From assembly GCF_014647975.1 (NCBI RefSeq), contig NZ_BMQF01000003.1, forward strand, positions 124,001-188,000: a stretch of DNA of 64,000 nt, read 5' to 3'. A model generated the notes under the pieces. It was not told the DNA's origin and did not search any database. It saw only the letters and a program-made list of their open reading frames with translations. The translations under genes were made by a program, and so were the position numbers. Shown one piece after another: positions 55,527 to 64,000 of this stretch. The stretch's first letter is position 1, and each line of letters begins with the position of its first letter. Origin of the DNA: Streptomyces fumigatiscleroticus. GTDB lineage: Bacteria > Actinomycetota > Actinomycetes > Streptomycetales > Streptomycetaceae.

Positions 55527-56111
55527 TCACGCCGGCTCGTACGGGAAGCGGGCGAGCGGCGCGTCCTGCGCGAAGAACGTCTTGGCGCGCGCCAGCGCCC
55601 CGGTGTCCGCGAGGACCTGGCCCGGCTTGCTGCCGTTGCCCAGCAGCACTCCGCCGAAGCGCATCCCCATGTACGCCGCCGAGTTGCGCAGCGTGCCGAT
55701 CAGCGGGTCGGCGACCTCCTGCTCCCGGTGCGCGAGGGCGGTGACGCCCCACAGGGTGCGGCCCGCCATGGCCGCCTTGAAGTCCAGCCCCGGAGTGCGC
55801 AGCCAGCCGGCCCAGTGGTCCAGGTAGCGCTTGGTGGAGGCGGAGACCGAGTACCAGTACAGCGGCGACGCGATGACGACGTCCGTCGCGGCGAGCGTGG
55901 CGTCCAGGAGCAGGGCCGCGGCGCCATCGGTGGGGCGCACATGGTCGGTGTCGTGCCGCAGGTCCGCGAAGTCGGGCAGCGGGTGCTCGGCGAGGCTGAT
56001 CCACTCCTGCTCGACATCGCCGGGCAGCTGCTCGGCGGCCCTGCGGGCCAGCAGTTCGGTGTTGCCGCCGGCGCGGCTGCTGCCGAGCAGGAAGAGGAAG
56101 CGGCGGTTCAT
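55527..56111 (-). CDS. NADPH-dependent FMN reductase / NAD(P)H oxidoreductase (flavodoxin-like fold)
   Basis: The 194-residue protein matches the FMN-reductase family: FLFLLGSSRAGGNTELLARRAAEQL for phosphate binding of FMN and DVVIASPLYWYSVSASTKRYLDHWAGWL for the isoalloxazine side. It likely reduces FMN, quinones or azo compounds. The ATG at 56111 has GGGGGG seven bases upstream. A well-formed promoter with an inverted repeat lies upstream (56138-56182), so the gene is probably under a dedicated repressor. Confidence 0.9.
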   Translation of the reverse strand: MNRRFLFLLGSSRAGGNTELLARRAAEQLPGDVEQEWISLAEHPLPDFADLRHDTDHVRPTDGAAALLLDATLAATDVVIASPLYWYSVSASTKRYLDHWAGWLRTPGLDFKAAMAGRTLWGVTALAHREQEVADPLIGTLRNSAAYMGMRFGGVLLGNGSKPGQVLADTGALARAKTFFAQDAPLARFPYEPA

Positions 56112-56137
56112 GGGTCCCCCCGGTGACAAGGCGTGCG

Positions 56138-56182
56138 GATACGCATGCACGAGAAGTATATGCATGTGCATGTATCTGTCCA
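56138..56182 (-). promoter_or_regulatory. Promoter and operator-like inverted repeat of the FMN reductase gene
   Basis: On the minus strand TGGACA (56177-56182) and TATACT (56155-56160) stand 16 bp apart as -35 and -10 boxes. The arms GATACGCATGCAC (56138-56150) and GTGCATGTATC (56166-56176) are inverted copies with one extra base and overlap the promoter spacer and start region. This is the layout of a repressor operator; the regulator is not adjacent. Confidence 0.65.
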
Positions 56183-56202
56183 GGGCCCCGAGCGGCCGGG
56201 CG

Positions 56203-56706
56203 TCAGGGCGCCGCTCCCGTCAGACGGGCCAGGGGCTCGGTGCCGCGGGGCGGGGCGCCGTCCAGGTCGCCCAGACGCCAGGCGGGCACCCACGGCACGC
56301 GGTGGACGTCGATGACCGACTCGATCGACTGCACACGCTGGGCGAGCGTCCGCGGCAGCCGTCCCGGCGCGTCCGCGACCAGGACGACGGCGTCCAGGTC
56401 CAGCTCCGGCGGGGCCTGACCGCGCCGGAAGAGCTCCACGGCGCGTACGGCGGCCGCCAGCCCGGCCGCGTGGGTCCGCGCCACCAGCAGCACCGACCGC
56501 GGAGCGCCGGCGCCGGGCCACTCGCGTCCGCAGTCGTGACCGCCGTAGACCGCGGCGAGCGTGGTGACGCCCGCGCCGCCGTGCGCGCCGACCCAGGAGA
56601 AACGCCGGGCCCCGACGGGGCCGTGGGCGGACGGCGGTCCCGCCTCCGGCGCGGCCACCGGCCCGCGGATCCAGATCTCCGGTCCCTGTCGCATGCCTGT
56701 CCGCAT
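56203..56706 (-). CDS. Small P-loop protein, DUF6668-like
   Basis: The 167-residue protein has a MinD/SIMIBI-like phosphate-binding loop WVGAHGGAGVTTLAAVYGG, with Thr in place of the usual GKT lysine position, and then VLLVARTHAAGLAAAVRAVELF and DAVVLVADAPGRLPRTLAQRV, which are Rossmann-type strands. The canonical P-loop lysine is missing, so nucleotide hydrolysis is doubtful. Divergent from it is a TPR protein, and I recall this pair as recurrent in Streptomyces. The ATG at 56706 has GGAGGAG ten bases upstream. Function unknown. Confidence 0.72.
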   Translation of the reverse strand: MRTGMRQGPEIWIRGPVAAPEAGPPSAHGPVGARRFSWVGAHGGAGVTTLAAVYGGHDCGREWPGAGAPRSVLLVARTHAAGLAAAVRAVELFRRGQAPPELDLDAVVLVADAPGRLPRTLAQRVQSIESVIDVHRVPWVPAWRLGDLDGAPPRGTEPLARLTGAAP

Positions 56707-56968
56707 GCCCACTGCGCTCCTCCCTCGTCCTCCACCGGCCCGCGGGGCATCCGTGAAACGCACCGCGGCCGGACGTGAGCTCCTGCGACCAGCCTGTGAC
56801 ACCGCGGTGACGTGAGAACCTCCAGCGAGCGGAGAGACTCAACAGTAGGTGTAAACAAGCTCTTGACGGTGCGGAAGCGGCAACCGGCGGCGGAAGGGCG
56901 CACCATGGAAGCCGTGGCTTCACCGTGCGCCGTCCGCCGGCCCCCCGACGTACCCGAGTGAGGGGACG

Positions 56969-58318
56969 ATGTCTCGACTCAGCCGCGACAAGAAGCGGGA
57001 ACCCAGGTACGCCGAGCCTCCGGCGGCGCCCATCGACGTCCGCGTTCCGGGCGCCGGTCCGGGCGCCGGACCGGGGACGGGCGGCGCGTCGGTCGGCGGG
57101 GTCCCGGTCGCCGCGGTGCCCGGCGAGGAGATCCAGCACACCGTGCTCAACCACCTCCAGCGCATCGCCCTCGCCACCGGCCGTGCCGTCCTGGCCACCG
57201 TCCACGACGAGCGCATCGGCTACGTCGTCCCGCTCCGGGTCGAGCCGGACGGCTCCAGCCACTTCACCGCGGAACCGGTCCGTACGGCCGTGCCGGAGGA
57301 CGACCCACGGCCGCCCGCGCGGCAGCCGGAGCAGCCGCAGAACCCGCCGCAGAACCCGCCGCAGAACCCGCCGCACAGTCCGTTGCGGTTCGATCGGCCC
57401 CGCTTCGACAGCCCCACGCACGTACTGCGGCCGGCGCCGGAGCCGGTGCGTGAGGCCGCCCCGACGTTCCCGCTGCGGGCGGTGACCGAGCCCGAGCCGC
57501 TCGGCGGGTCGGCGCCCACCTTCCGCATGCGGACGGTGTCCGGACCGCCGCCGGCCGGTGACCCGGCGCCGACCTTCCCGCTGCGGGCGGTGCCGGAACC
57601 GGCACCGGGTGCCGCGCCCGGGACGGTCGTGGCGCCGACGGGGGAGTTCGGGCCTCCTCCCCGTATGGACGGAACTCCGCCGACGGCCGACGCGGTCGGC
57701 GGACCTCGACCGGCGCCCGGCAGGAGCGCCGTACCCGAGGCCCTGACCGGGACCGAGCCCGACCCGGACCCGAAGCCGACGCCCGCCCGTGGCTTCGACG
57801 CCGTCGCCGAGGCCGTCCTCGGCGACGAACCGCTCACCGACCCCGGCGACGCCACCGCCACCGCCCTGCTCGCGGAGCCGATGGCGCGCATCAACGAGGC
57901 CGTCAGGGAAGGGAAGACGGAGACGGCGGCACGGCTGGCGGAGCAGACGGTGGCGGAGGCGTCGAGAACGCTGGGGCCGGACCATCCCGAGGTGCTCCGG
58001 CTGCGCGAACTGACCGCCTACATCGCCTACTTGTCGGGCGACGCCCCCCGTGCCTTCCGCCTCTCGATCGACCTGGCCCGCATCCACCGCCGGGCCGGTG
58101 ACGCCGAGGCCGCGTACGGCAGCGTCCGGAGCGCGGCGACCGCCTGGCGTGCCGTGCGCGAACCGGTGCGGGGGCTGGAACTGGGGCGCGAACTGATCGA
58201 GCTGTGGACGGAGCTCACGGCCGAGGACGGCCCGGCCGCCGAGGACATCGAGGAGCTGGAGTCGGCCCGCGCCCGGATGGGCCGCCTGACCGAGCGCGCC
58301 CGTACCGCTTCGGGCTGA
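56969..58318 (+). CDS. Tetratricopeptide-repeat-type protein with long repetitive linker
   Basis: The 449-residue product has a short N-terminal domain (residues 50-105, EEIQHTVLNHLQRIALATGRAVLATVHDERIGYVVPLRV). A disordered region to residue 270 follows, with QNPP three times and three copies of an 18-residue APTFPLRAV module. The C-terminal part is alpha-helical and TPR-like (AMARINEAVREGKTETAARLAEQTVAEASRTLGPDHPEVLRLRELTAYIAYLSGDAPRAF). TPR folds bind other proteins. Together with the divergent P-loop gene it may form a two-gene unit of unknown function. Confidence 0.75.
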   Translation: MSRLSRDKKREPRYAEPPAAPIDVRVPGAGPGAGPGTGGASVGGVPVAAVPGEEIQHTVLNHLQRIALATGRAVLATVHDERIGYVVPLRVEPDGSSHFTAEPVRTAVPEDDPRPPARQPEQPQNPPQNPPQNPPHSPLRFDRPRFDSPTHVLRPAPEPVREAAPTFPLRAVTEPEPLGGSAPTFRMRTVSGPPPAGDPAPTFPLRAVPEPAPGAAPGTVVAPTGEFGPPPRMDGTPPTADAVGGPRPAPGRSAVPEALTGTEPDPDPKPTPARGFDAVAEAVLGDEPLTDPGDATATALLAEPMARINEAVREGKTETAARLAEQTVAEASRTLGPDHPEVLRLRELTAYIAYLSGDAPRAFRLSIDLARIHRRAGDAEAAYGSVRSAATAWRAVREPVRGLELGRELIELWTELTAEDGPAAEDIEELESARARMGRLTERARTASG

Positions 58319-58368
58319 GGCGCCGCGGCCGGCGGGCGCGCCCCGTCGTCCGGGCCGTCCAGTGCGGG

Positions 58369-58839
58369 CTAGTGCAGGCAGAACTCGTTCCCCTCCGGGT
58401 CCGCCATCAGCACCCACTCGCCGCCCGGCTCCTTCACCTGCCGCAGCACGCTCGCCCCGAGTGCCTCCAGCCGCGCCACCTCGTCCTCCCGGCGGGTCCC
58501 GCCCGTGTGCAGGTCGAGGTGGAGCCGGTTCTTGCCGGCCTTCGTCTCCGGCACGCGCTGGAACAACAGCCGCCGCCCCAGTCCGGTGCCGCTCTCCTGC
58601 TGGTACGGGTCGTCGGGGTGCCGCGCGGCGGCCAGGTCCCGCCAGGCGCGGCGGCCGTGCGCCTCGACCGTGGCCGCGGCCGGGACGGCGCCGGCGCCGA
58701 GCAGCTTCTCGACGAGCGCGCTGTGGTCCTCCACCTCGTAGTGGAGCGCGGCGGCCCAGAAGCCGGCCTGTGCGTGCGGGTCGGCGGCGTCGATGACGAG
58801 CTTCCAGTGCAGGGGTGCGGCGGCGTGCGTCTGTGTCAT
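58369..58839 (-). CDS. VOC (glyoxalase/bleomycin-resistance-fold) protein
   Basis: The 156-residue protein has the two beta-alpha-beta-beta-beta modules of the VOC superfamily: HWKLVIDAADPHAQAGFWAAALHYEVE and NRLHLDLHTGGTRREDEVARLEALGASVL, ending DPEGNEFCLH with the usual metal-site Glu. Members are small-molecule lyases, dioxygenases or binding proteins. The ATG at 58839 lacks a ribosome-binding site. A second ATG at 58851 lies inside a perfect inverted repeat, so the mRNA may be leaderless. The gene is divergent from a CGNR-type regulator. Confidence 0.87.
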   Translation of the reverse strand: MTQTHAAAPLHWKLVIDAADPHAQAGFWAAALHYEVEDHSALVEKLLGAGAVPAAATVEAHGRRAWRDLAAARHPDDPYQQESGTGLGRRLLFQRVPETKAGKNRLHLDLHTGGTRREDEVARLEALGASVLRQVKEPGGEWVLMADPEGNEFCLH

Positions 58840-58840
58840 G

Positions 58841-58859
58841 TAACCACTCATAGTGGTTA
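58841..58859. promoter_or_regulatory. Perfect inverted repeat between VOC and CGNR genes
   Basis: TAACCACT and AGTGGTTA flank a three-base spacer in the narrow gap between the divergent genes. It overlaps the likely start of the VOC transcript and lies about 35 bases before the CGNR start, so it is probably the operator for the CGNR regulator. Confidence 0.75.
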
Positions 58860-58892
58860 GGTGAGTGGGTGGACAAGGGAGAAGAGCAGGCG

Positions 58893-59501
58893 ATGGACTC
58901 GGCGGGGCGGACTCCCGGACTGACGCTGGTCTCCCACGAGGGCAGGCCGTACCGCTTCGATCCCGGCGCGCTCTGTCTGGAACTGCTGACCACGGGCGGA
59001 CCGGGTGCCTTCGCGCGCTACGAGGTGCTGCACGAACCCGCGGACCTGGTGGCCTGGGCGCGCCGCAGCCGCCTCCCGGACGGACTGGAACCGGCCGTCT
59101 CCGAGGGGGAGGTGGAGCGGGCGCGCGTCCTGCGCGACGCGCTCTTCCTGCTCACCGCGGACCGCGCCCACGGCCGGCCGCTCCGGCCGGACCTTCTGGA
59201 CCTCGTCAACGCCGCCGCCGCCGAACCCGCCCTCGTGGCCCGTATCGAGCCGGACGGCACCCGCGGCTGGGCCCCGGGCGCCACGGGGACGCGGCTGCTG
59301 TCGACGGTCGCCCGCGACGCGATCGACCTGTTCACCGGCGCGTACGCCGACCGCATCCGCGAGTGCGGCGCCCACGACTGCTATCTGCTCTTCGTCGACA
59401 CCTCACGCCCCGGGCGCCGCCGCTGGTGCGCGATGGAGCACTGCGGCAACCGCGAGAAGGTCCGTGCCCACCGGGCACGCTCCGCCTCGGGTGAGGGCTG
59501 A
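58893..59501 (+). CDS. ABATE/CGNR zinc-finger transcriptional regulator
   Basis: The 202-residue protein ends in the CGNR zinc finger C-x4-C ... C-x4-C-GNR (CGAHDCYLLFVDTSRPGRRRWC, AMEHCGNREKVRAHRAR), which gives the family its name and is thought to bind DNA. The N-terminal ABATE domain (residues 10-150) is a ligand-binding module. The ATG at 58893 has GGAGAAG upstream; a GTG at 58869 would add eight residues. The divergent VOC gene and the inverted repeat between them suggest local control. Confidence 0.9.
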   Translation: MDSAGRTPGLTLVSHEGRPYRFDPGALCLELLTTGGPGAFARYEVLHEPADLVAWARRSRLPDGLEPAVSEGEVERARVLRDALFLLTADRAHGRPLRPDLLDLVNAAAAEPALVARIEPDGTRGWAPGATGTRLLSTVARDAIDLFTGAYADRIRECGAHDCYLLFVDTSRPGRRRWCAMEHCGNREKVRAHRARSASGEG

Positions 59502-59506
59502 CCGCG

Positions 59507-59538
59507 GACCGGCCGGCGGCTCCCGGCGGCCGGCCGTC
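59507..59538. terminator. Hairpin between convergent CGNR and RarD genes
   Basis: GACCGGCCGG and a CCGGCCGTC arm pair with one bulged base around a CGGCTCCCGGCG loop region, filling the whole 36-bp gap between the two stop codons. Confidence 0.45.
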
Positions 59539-60557
59539 TACTGCCGCACGGTCGTCGAGGCCGGCGTCTTCGTGCCGGTGGCCGTGCTCGCCCCGGTGGC
59601 CGTGCTCGCCGTCTCCGCCGGCGTCCCGGCGGCACGCCGGTCCAGGCCCGCGCGCAGCGCCCGGGCGGACCGGCGGGCGGTGCGCAGCGCGTCCCAGGTG
59701 AGCAGCGCCAGGGCCAGCCAGACCAGCGCGAAGCCGGCCCAGCGCTCCGGCGGCATGGCCTCGTGGAAGTAGAGGATGCCGAGCAGGAACTGGAAGACCG
59801 GCGCCAGATACTGGAGCAGGCCCAGCGTGGACAGCGGCACCCGGATCGCGGCCGCGCCGAAGCAGACCAGGGGCACCGCGGTGACCACGCCGGTCGCGGC
59901 GAGCAGGAGGGCGTGCCCGGCGCCCTCGGTGGTGAAGGTCGAGTCGCCGTGCGCGGTCAGCCACAGCAGATAGCCGAGCGCGGGCAGGAACTGGATCGCG
60001 GTCTCGGCGGCCAGTGACTCGATGCCGCCGAGGTTGACCTTCTTCTTGACCAGCCCGTACGTGGCGAAGGAGAAGGCGAGGACGAGGGAGATCCACGGCG
60101 GGCGCCCGTAGCCGACGGTGAGCACGATCACGGCCGCGAGGCCCACCCCGACCGCCACCCACTGCACGGGCCGCAGCCGCTCCTTCAGCAGCAGCACGCC
60201 CATCGCGATGGTGACCAGCGGGTTGATGAAGTACCCCAGGGACGCCTCGACCACGTGACCGGCGTTCACGGCCCAGATGTAGACACCCCAGTTGACGGTG
60301 ATGACCGCCGCGGCGACCGTGACCAGTCCCAGCCTGCGCGGCTGCCGCACCAGCTCACCGGCCCAGCTCCAGCGCCGTACGGCGAGCAGCGCCACGACCA
60401 CGAAGACGAGGGACCAGGCCATGCGGTGGGCCAGGATCTCTCCGGCGCCGGCGGGCTTGAGCAGGGGCCAGAAGAGGGGCACGAGCCCCCACATGCCGTA
60501 GGCCGCGAAGCCGTTCAGCAGTCCTATGTGCCGCTCGCCCCTGGACTTCCCGGTCAC
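59538..60557 (-). CDS. rarD: RarD/EamA-family drug/metabolite transporter
   Basis: This 339-residue protein has ten transmembrane helices in two EamA halves and the RarD signatures GLLNGFAAYGMWGLVPLFWPLL and AGHVVEASLGYFINPLVTIAMGVLLLKERL. RarD-type transporters export small metabolites; their substrates are poorly known. The GTG at 60557 is preferred because AGGAAGG stands five bases upstream. An ATG at 60599 or a GTG at 60563 would add a short leader. The last 30 residues form a Thr/Ala-rich tail. Confidence 0.9.
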   Translation of the reverse strand: MTGKSRGERHIGLLNGFAAYGMWGLVPLFWPLLKPAGAGEILAHRMAWSLVFVVVALLAVRRWSWAGELVRQPRRLGLVTVAAAVITVNWGVYIWAVNAGHVVEASLGYFINPLVTIAMGVLLLKERLRPVQWVAVGVGLAAVIVLTVGYGRPPWISLVLAFSFATYGLVKKKVNLGGIESLAAETAIQFLPALGYLLWLTAHGDSTFTTEGAGHALLLAATGVVTAVPLVCFGAAAIRVPLSTLGLLQYLAPVFQFLLGILYFHEAMPPERWAGFALVWLALALLTWDALRTARRSARALRAGLDRRAAGTPAETASTATGASTATGTKTPASTTVRQ

Positions 60558-60614
60558 GGCCACCTTCCTCTCGCCTGTCTGTGCGGATACAGCAGGCATG
60601 ACGGTAGCGCCGAG

Positions 60615-60666
60615 CACCCCGGCCTGTCATGCCCGTATCGTCATACGGTCATGACAGGCCGGGGTG
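60615..60666 (-). terminator. Very strong terminator after the quinone reductase gene
   Basis: A perfect 17-bp stem (60615-60631 with 60650-60666) extends inwards, after one mismatch, by CCGTAT/ATACGG around a CGTC loop. It is placed 21 bases after the qorB stop and upstream of rarD in the same direction. Confidence 0.92.
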
Positions 60667-60686
60667 TGCGTCCCGGTGAGCGGTGC

Positions 60687-61541
60687 TCAGCCCTTGAGGG
60701 CGCTGCGGATCGCCTCGGCGAGCGGGGTGGTCGGGCGGCCGGCCAGCCGGGAGAGGTCGCCGGAGTCGACGACCAGCTCGCCCTTCTCGATGGAGGCGTC
60801 CACGCCCGCGAGGATCGCGGCGAGCGGCCCGGGCAGCCCGGCGCCGGTCAGGATGCCGGTGTAGGCCTCGACGGAGACCGGGTTGTACGTGATCTCCCTG
60901 CCGGTCTGCCGGCTCAGCTCGGCCGCGTACTCGGCGAAGCCCCACGCCTCGTCGCCGCCCAGCTCGTAGATCTTGTTCTCGTGGCCCTCGCCGGTCAGTA
61001 CGGCGACGGCGGCGGCCGCGTAGTCGGCACGGGAGGCCGAGGAGAGCCGGCCCTCGCCGGCGGCGTGGACCACGGCGCCGTGCTCCAGCACGGGGGCGAG
61101 CTGCTCGGTGTAGTTTTCGTGGTACCAGCCGTTGCGCAGCAGCACGTACGGCACGCCGGAGGCCATGATCGCCTCCTCGGTCCCCCGGTGGTCGTCGGCG
61201 AGCGCGGCCTTCAGGGTGCCGGGGGCGCTGGTGTAGGCGAAGAGCGCGACACCGGCCGCCTTCGCCGCGTTCAGAACGGCCGTGTGCTGGCCGACCCGGC
61301 CCTTGTCGAACTCGTTGCCGGAGATCAGCAGCACCTTGTCGCCGGCCGAGAACAGGCCGTCGAGGGTCTCGGGCGCGTTGTAGTCGGCGACCGCGACGCG
61401 CACGCCGCGGGCCGCGAAGCCGGCGGCCTTGTCCCGGTCGCGGACCACCGCGGTGATCTGGTCGGCGGGGACCTTCTCCAGCAGCTGCTCCACGACGTGG
61501 CGGCCGAGATGTCCGGTGGCTCCGGTGACGACGATGCTCAT
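60687..61541 (-). CDS. qorB: NAD(P)H:quinone oxidoreductase, QOR2/YtfG (NmrA-like) type
   Basis: The 284-residue atypical short-chain dehydrogenase starts with the nucleotide-binding VVTGATGHLGRHVVEQLL. It follows Escherichia coli YtfG (QOR2) closely in pattern: VPADQITAVVRDRDKAAGFAARGVRVAVADYN, KVLLISGNE, AYTSAP, GVPYVLLRNGWYHENYTEQLAPVLEHGAV and YELGGDEAWGFAEYAAELSRQTGREITY. It should reduce quinones or act as a redox sensor without two-electron-flavin chemistry. The ATG at 61541 has AAGGAG upstream. It is divergent from an HxlR-family gene, the same arrangement as ytfG-ytfH and qor2-qorR. Confidence 0.92.
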   Translation of the reverse strand: MSIVVTGATGHLGRHVVEQLLEKVPADQITAVVRDRDKAAGFAARGVRVAVADYNAPETLDGLFSAGDKVLLISGNEFDKGRVGQHTAVLNAAKAAGVALFAYTSAPGTLKAALADDHRGTEEAIMASGVPYVLLRNGWYHENYTEQLAPVLEHGAVVHAAGEGRLSSASRADYAAAAVAVLTGEGHENKIYELGGDEAWGFAEYAAELSRQTGREITYNPVSVEAYTGILTGAGLPGPLAAILAGVDASIEKGELVVDSGDLSRLAGRPTTPLAEAIRSALKG

Positions 61542-61604
61542 GATCAGAACTCCTTGTGGGGGTGCGTCTTCCACTAACCCTAGACATGGCACTAACTCTG
61601 CGAA

Positions 61605-61629
61605 AGTACCCACTTCGAAGTAAGGTACT
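61605..61629. promoter_or_regulatory. Palindromic operator between qorB and its HxlR regulator
   Basis: AGTACC and GGTACT flank the palindrome ACTTCGAAGT with spacers of one and two bases, so the 25-bp site is nearly symmetric. It ends three bases before the regulator's ATG. Two direct copies of CACTAAC (61572, 61590) lie beside it. It is most likely bound by the HxlR protein and controls both genes. Confidence 0.82.
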
Positions 61630-61632
61630 GGT

Positions 61633-62043
61633 ATGGCCGTAAGTACCGAGGTGAACGACGCGCGCACCACCCGCGAGACGATGTGCCCGCACCGTCTGGT
61701 CCTGGAGCACATCACCAGCCGCTGGGGCGTCCTGGTCCTGATCCAGCTTCTGGAGCGCCCGTACCGCTTCAGCGAACTGCGCCGGGCGATCGGCCGGGTC
61801 AGCGAGAAGATGCTGACCCAGACTCTCCAGACCCTGGAGCGCGACGGCCTGGTCCACCGGGACGCCAAGCCGGTGATCCCGCCCCGCGTCGACTACTCCC
61901 TGACCGCGCTCGGCCGGGAGGCCGCGGAGCGGGTGCGGGCGCTGGCGCTGTGGACGGACGAGCGGATGGAGACGGTGCTCCGGGCCCGCGAGGCGTACGA
62001 CGCGGCGAAGGCCCGGCAGGAAAGGGAAGGGGCCCGGCCCTAG
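61633..62043 (+). CDS. HxlR/DUF24-family redox-sensing repressor (QorR-like)
   Basis: The 136-residue winged-helix protein has the DUF24 core CPHRLVLEHITSRWGVLVLIQLLERPYRFSELRRAIGRVSEKMLTQTLQTLERDGLVHR. The single N-terminal cysteine C18 lies at the position of the redox-active Cys of Corynebacterium QorR and Bacillus YodB, which release DNA when it is oxidised or alkylated by quinones. It is divergent from the quinone reductase gene. Its end overlaps a bidirectional terminator. Confidence 0.92.
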   Translation: MAVSTEVNDARTTRETMCPHRLVLEHITSRWGVLVLIQLLERPYRFSELRRAIGRVSEKMLTQTLQTLERDGLVHRDAKPVIPPRVDYSLTALGREAAERVRALALWTDERMETVLRAREAYDAAKARQEREGARP

Positions 62044-62057
62044 AAGCGGGCCGGGCC
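62031..62057. terminator. Bidirectional terminator between the HxlR gene and korB
   Basis: A perfect ten-base stem GGCCCGGCCC/GGGCCGGGCC with a seven-base loop spans the HxlR stop codon and precedes the end of the convergent korB gene. AAGG/CCTT can extend the stem past a bulge. Confidence 0.88.
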
Positions 62058-62083
62058 TCCTTGCCGTCGGTCGGCGGCCGGGT

Positions 62084-63155
<1,072 letters not shown>

Positions 63156-63163
<8 letters not shown>

Positions 63164-64000
63164 CGATGGCCTCCTTGAGAGCCGTGGCGAGCTGTTCCGC
63201 CTTGAACGGCATGCCGTTCACCTGGTTGTAGGAGTGGGCGTCGACCAGGTACTTCGCCCGGATCAGGGTGGCGAGCTGGCCGAGGTTCATCTCGGGGACC
63301 ACGACCTTGTCGTACCGCTTCAGCACGGTGCCGAGGTTGGCCGGGAAGGGGTTGAGGTGCCGCAGATGGGCCTGGGCGACGGCCGTCCCGGCGGCGCGCA
63401 GCCGGCGGACCGCGGCGGTGATCGGCCCGTATGTCGATCCCCAGCCCAGGACCAGGGTGGTCGCGCCGTGGGGGTCGTCGACCTCGATGTCGGGGACGGC
63501 GATGCCGTCGATCTTCGCCTGCCGGGTGCGGACCATGAGGTCGTGGTTGGCCGGGGCGTAGGAGATGTTGCCCGTGCCGTCTTCCTTCTCGATGCCGCCG
63601 ATGCGGTGCTCCAGGCCGGGGGTGCCCGGGACCGCCCACGGGCGGGCGAGGGTGTGCGGGTCGCGCTTGTAGGGCCAGAAGACCTCGGTGCCGTCGTCCA
63701 GGGTGTGGTTGGGGCCGGAGGCGAACCGCACCCGCAGGTCGGGCAGCTCATCGAGTTCCGGGATCCGCCAGGGCTCGGAGCCGTTGGCCAGATAGCCGTC
63801 GGAGAGCAGCATCACCGGCGTGCGGTAGGTCAGCGCGATGCGGGCCGCCTCCAGGGCGGCGTCGAAGCAGTCGGTCGGGGTGCGCGGGGCGATCACCGGG
63901 ACGGGCGCCTCGCCGTTGCGGCCGTACATCGCCTGGAGCAGGTCGGCCTGCTCGGTCTTGGTGGGCAGGCCGGTGGAGGGGCCGCCGCGCTGGATGTCGA
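63156..64000 (-). CDS. korA: 2-oxoacid:ferredoxin oxidoreductase, alpha subunit (KorA), 5' part outside the window
   Basis: Only the C-terminal 281 or so codons are seen; the frame stays open to the right edge. The visible part has DIQRGGPSTGLPTKTEQADLLQAMYGRNGEAP, the conserved segment of the pyrimidine/2-oxoacid domain, then TPTDCFDAALEAARIALTYRTPVMLLSDGYLANGSEPWRIP and TTLVLGWGSTYGPITAAVRRL. The N-terminal gamma-type domain typical of fused actinobacterial KorA lies beyond the edge. The gene is translated just ahead of korB. Confidence 0.94.

Noticed and set aside
56108..58993. Long minus-strand frame across the TPR gene
   Set aside because: Shadow of the plus-strand TPR gene, which shows the expected helical pattern and a proper start.

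Overview
The window is very GC-rich, uses GTG starts heavily, packs genes with GTGA/ATGA stop-start overlaps, and carries the futalosine menaquinone pathway, a complete nuoA-N operon and an actinobacterial-type c-di-AMP riboswitch. All of this points to a Streptomyces chromosome, and the gene order looks like the conserved core-arm region around nuo. Coordinates and starts were read by eye; no database search was run.

Left part (1-14.9 kb): a prepilin peptidase, MqnC (futalosine-pathway menaquinone synthesis), a small amidohydrolase-like protein, a secreted alpha/beta hydrolase and a lipoprotein chitinase. A three-gene exopolysaccharide module follows: a small membrane protein, a deacetylase-glycosyltransferase fusion and an acyltransferase. 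Then come MenG (last methylation of menaquinone), a PASTA protein, a geranylgeranyl-reductase/MenJ-like oxidoreductase, peptide deformylase and an NlpC/P60 cell-wall hydrolase.

Centre (14.9-31.1 kb): the 14-gene nuoA-N operon for proton-pumping NADH:menaquinone oxidoreductase. A Rex/ROP-type operator lies just upstream and a perfect 21-bp-stem terminator lies at the end. The operon uses the quinone whose synthesis genes surround it (mqnC, menG, menJ-like, polyprenyl diphosphate synthase).

Right-centre (31.1-48 kb): a frameshifted Uma2-family gene, RecQ, an M56 peptidase and fumarylacetoacetase. Next is an eight-gene block that looks like a cell-surface glycan assembly locus: sugar aminotransferase, Wzx-like flippase fusion, polytopic glycosyltransferase/polymerase-like protein, small membrane protein and GH26-like hydrolase on the plus strand; deacetylase, GT2 glycosyltransferase and CelD/FemAB-like acyltransferase on the minus strand. 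A 17-bp tandem repeat separates the two convergent arms. This block is the best candidate for an undescribed system in the window.

Right part (48-64 kb): HAD phosphatase, an SLT-domain hydrolase behind a ydaO-type c-di-AMP riboswitch, long-chain polyprenyl diphosphate synthase, a LolA-like protein with an ABC exporter pair, an FMN reductase with an operator-like promoter, a DUF6668-type P-loop/TPR pair, a VOC-CGNR divergent pair around a perfect inverted repeat, RarD, and a QorB/HxlR quinone-reductase switch with a palindromic operator. Last is korAB (2-oxoacid:ferredoxin oxidoreductase), with korA cut by the window edge. No tRNA, rRNA, CRISPR array or insertion sequence was recognised.
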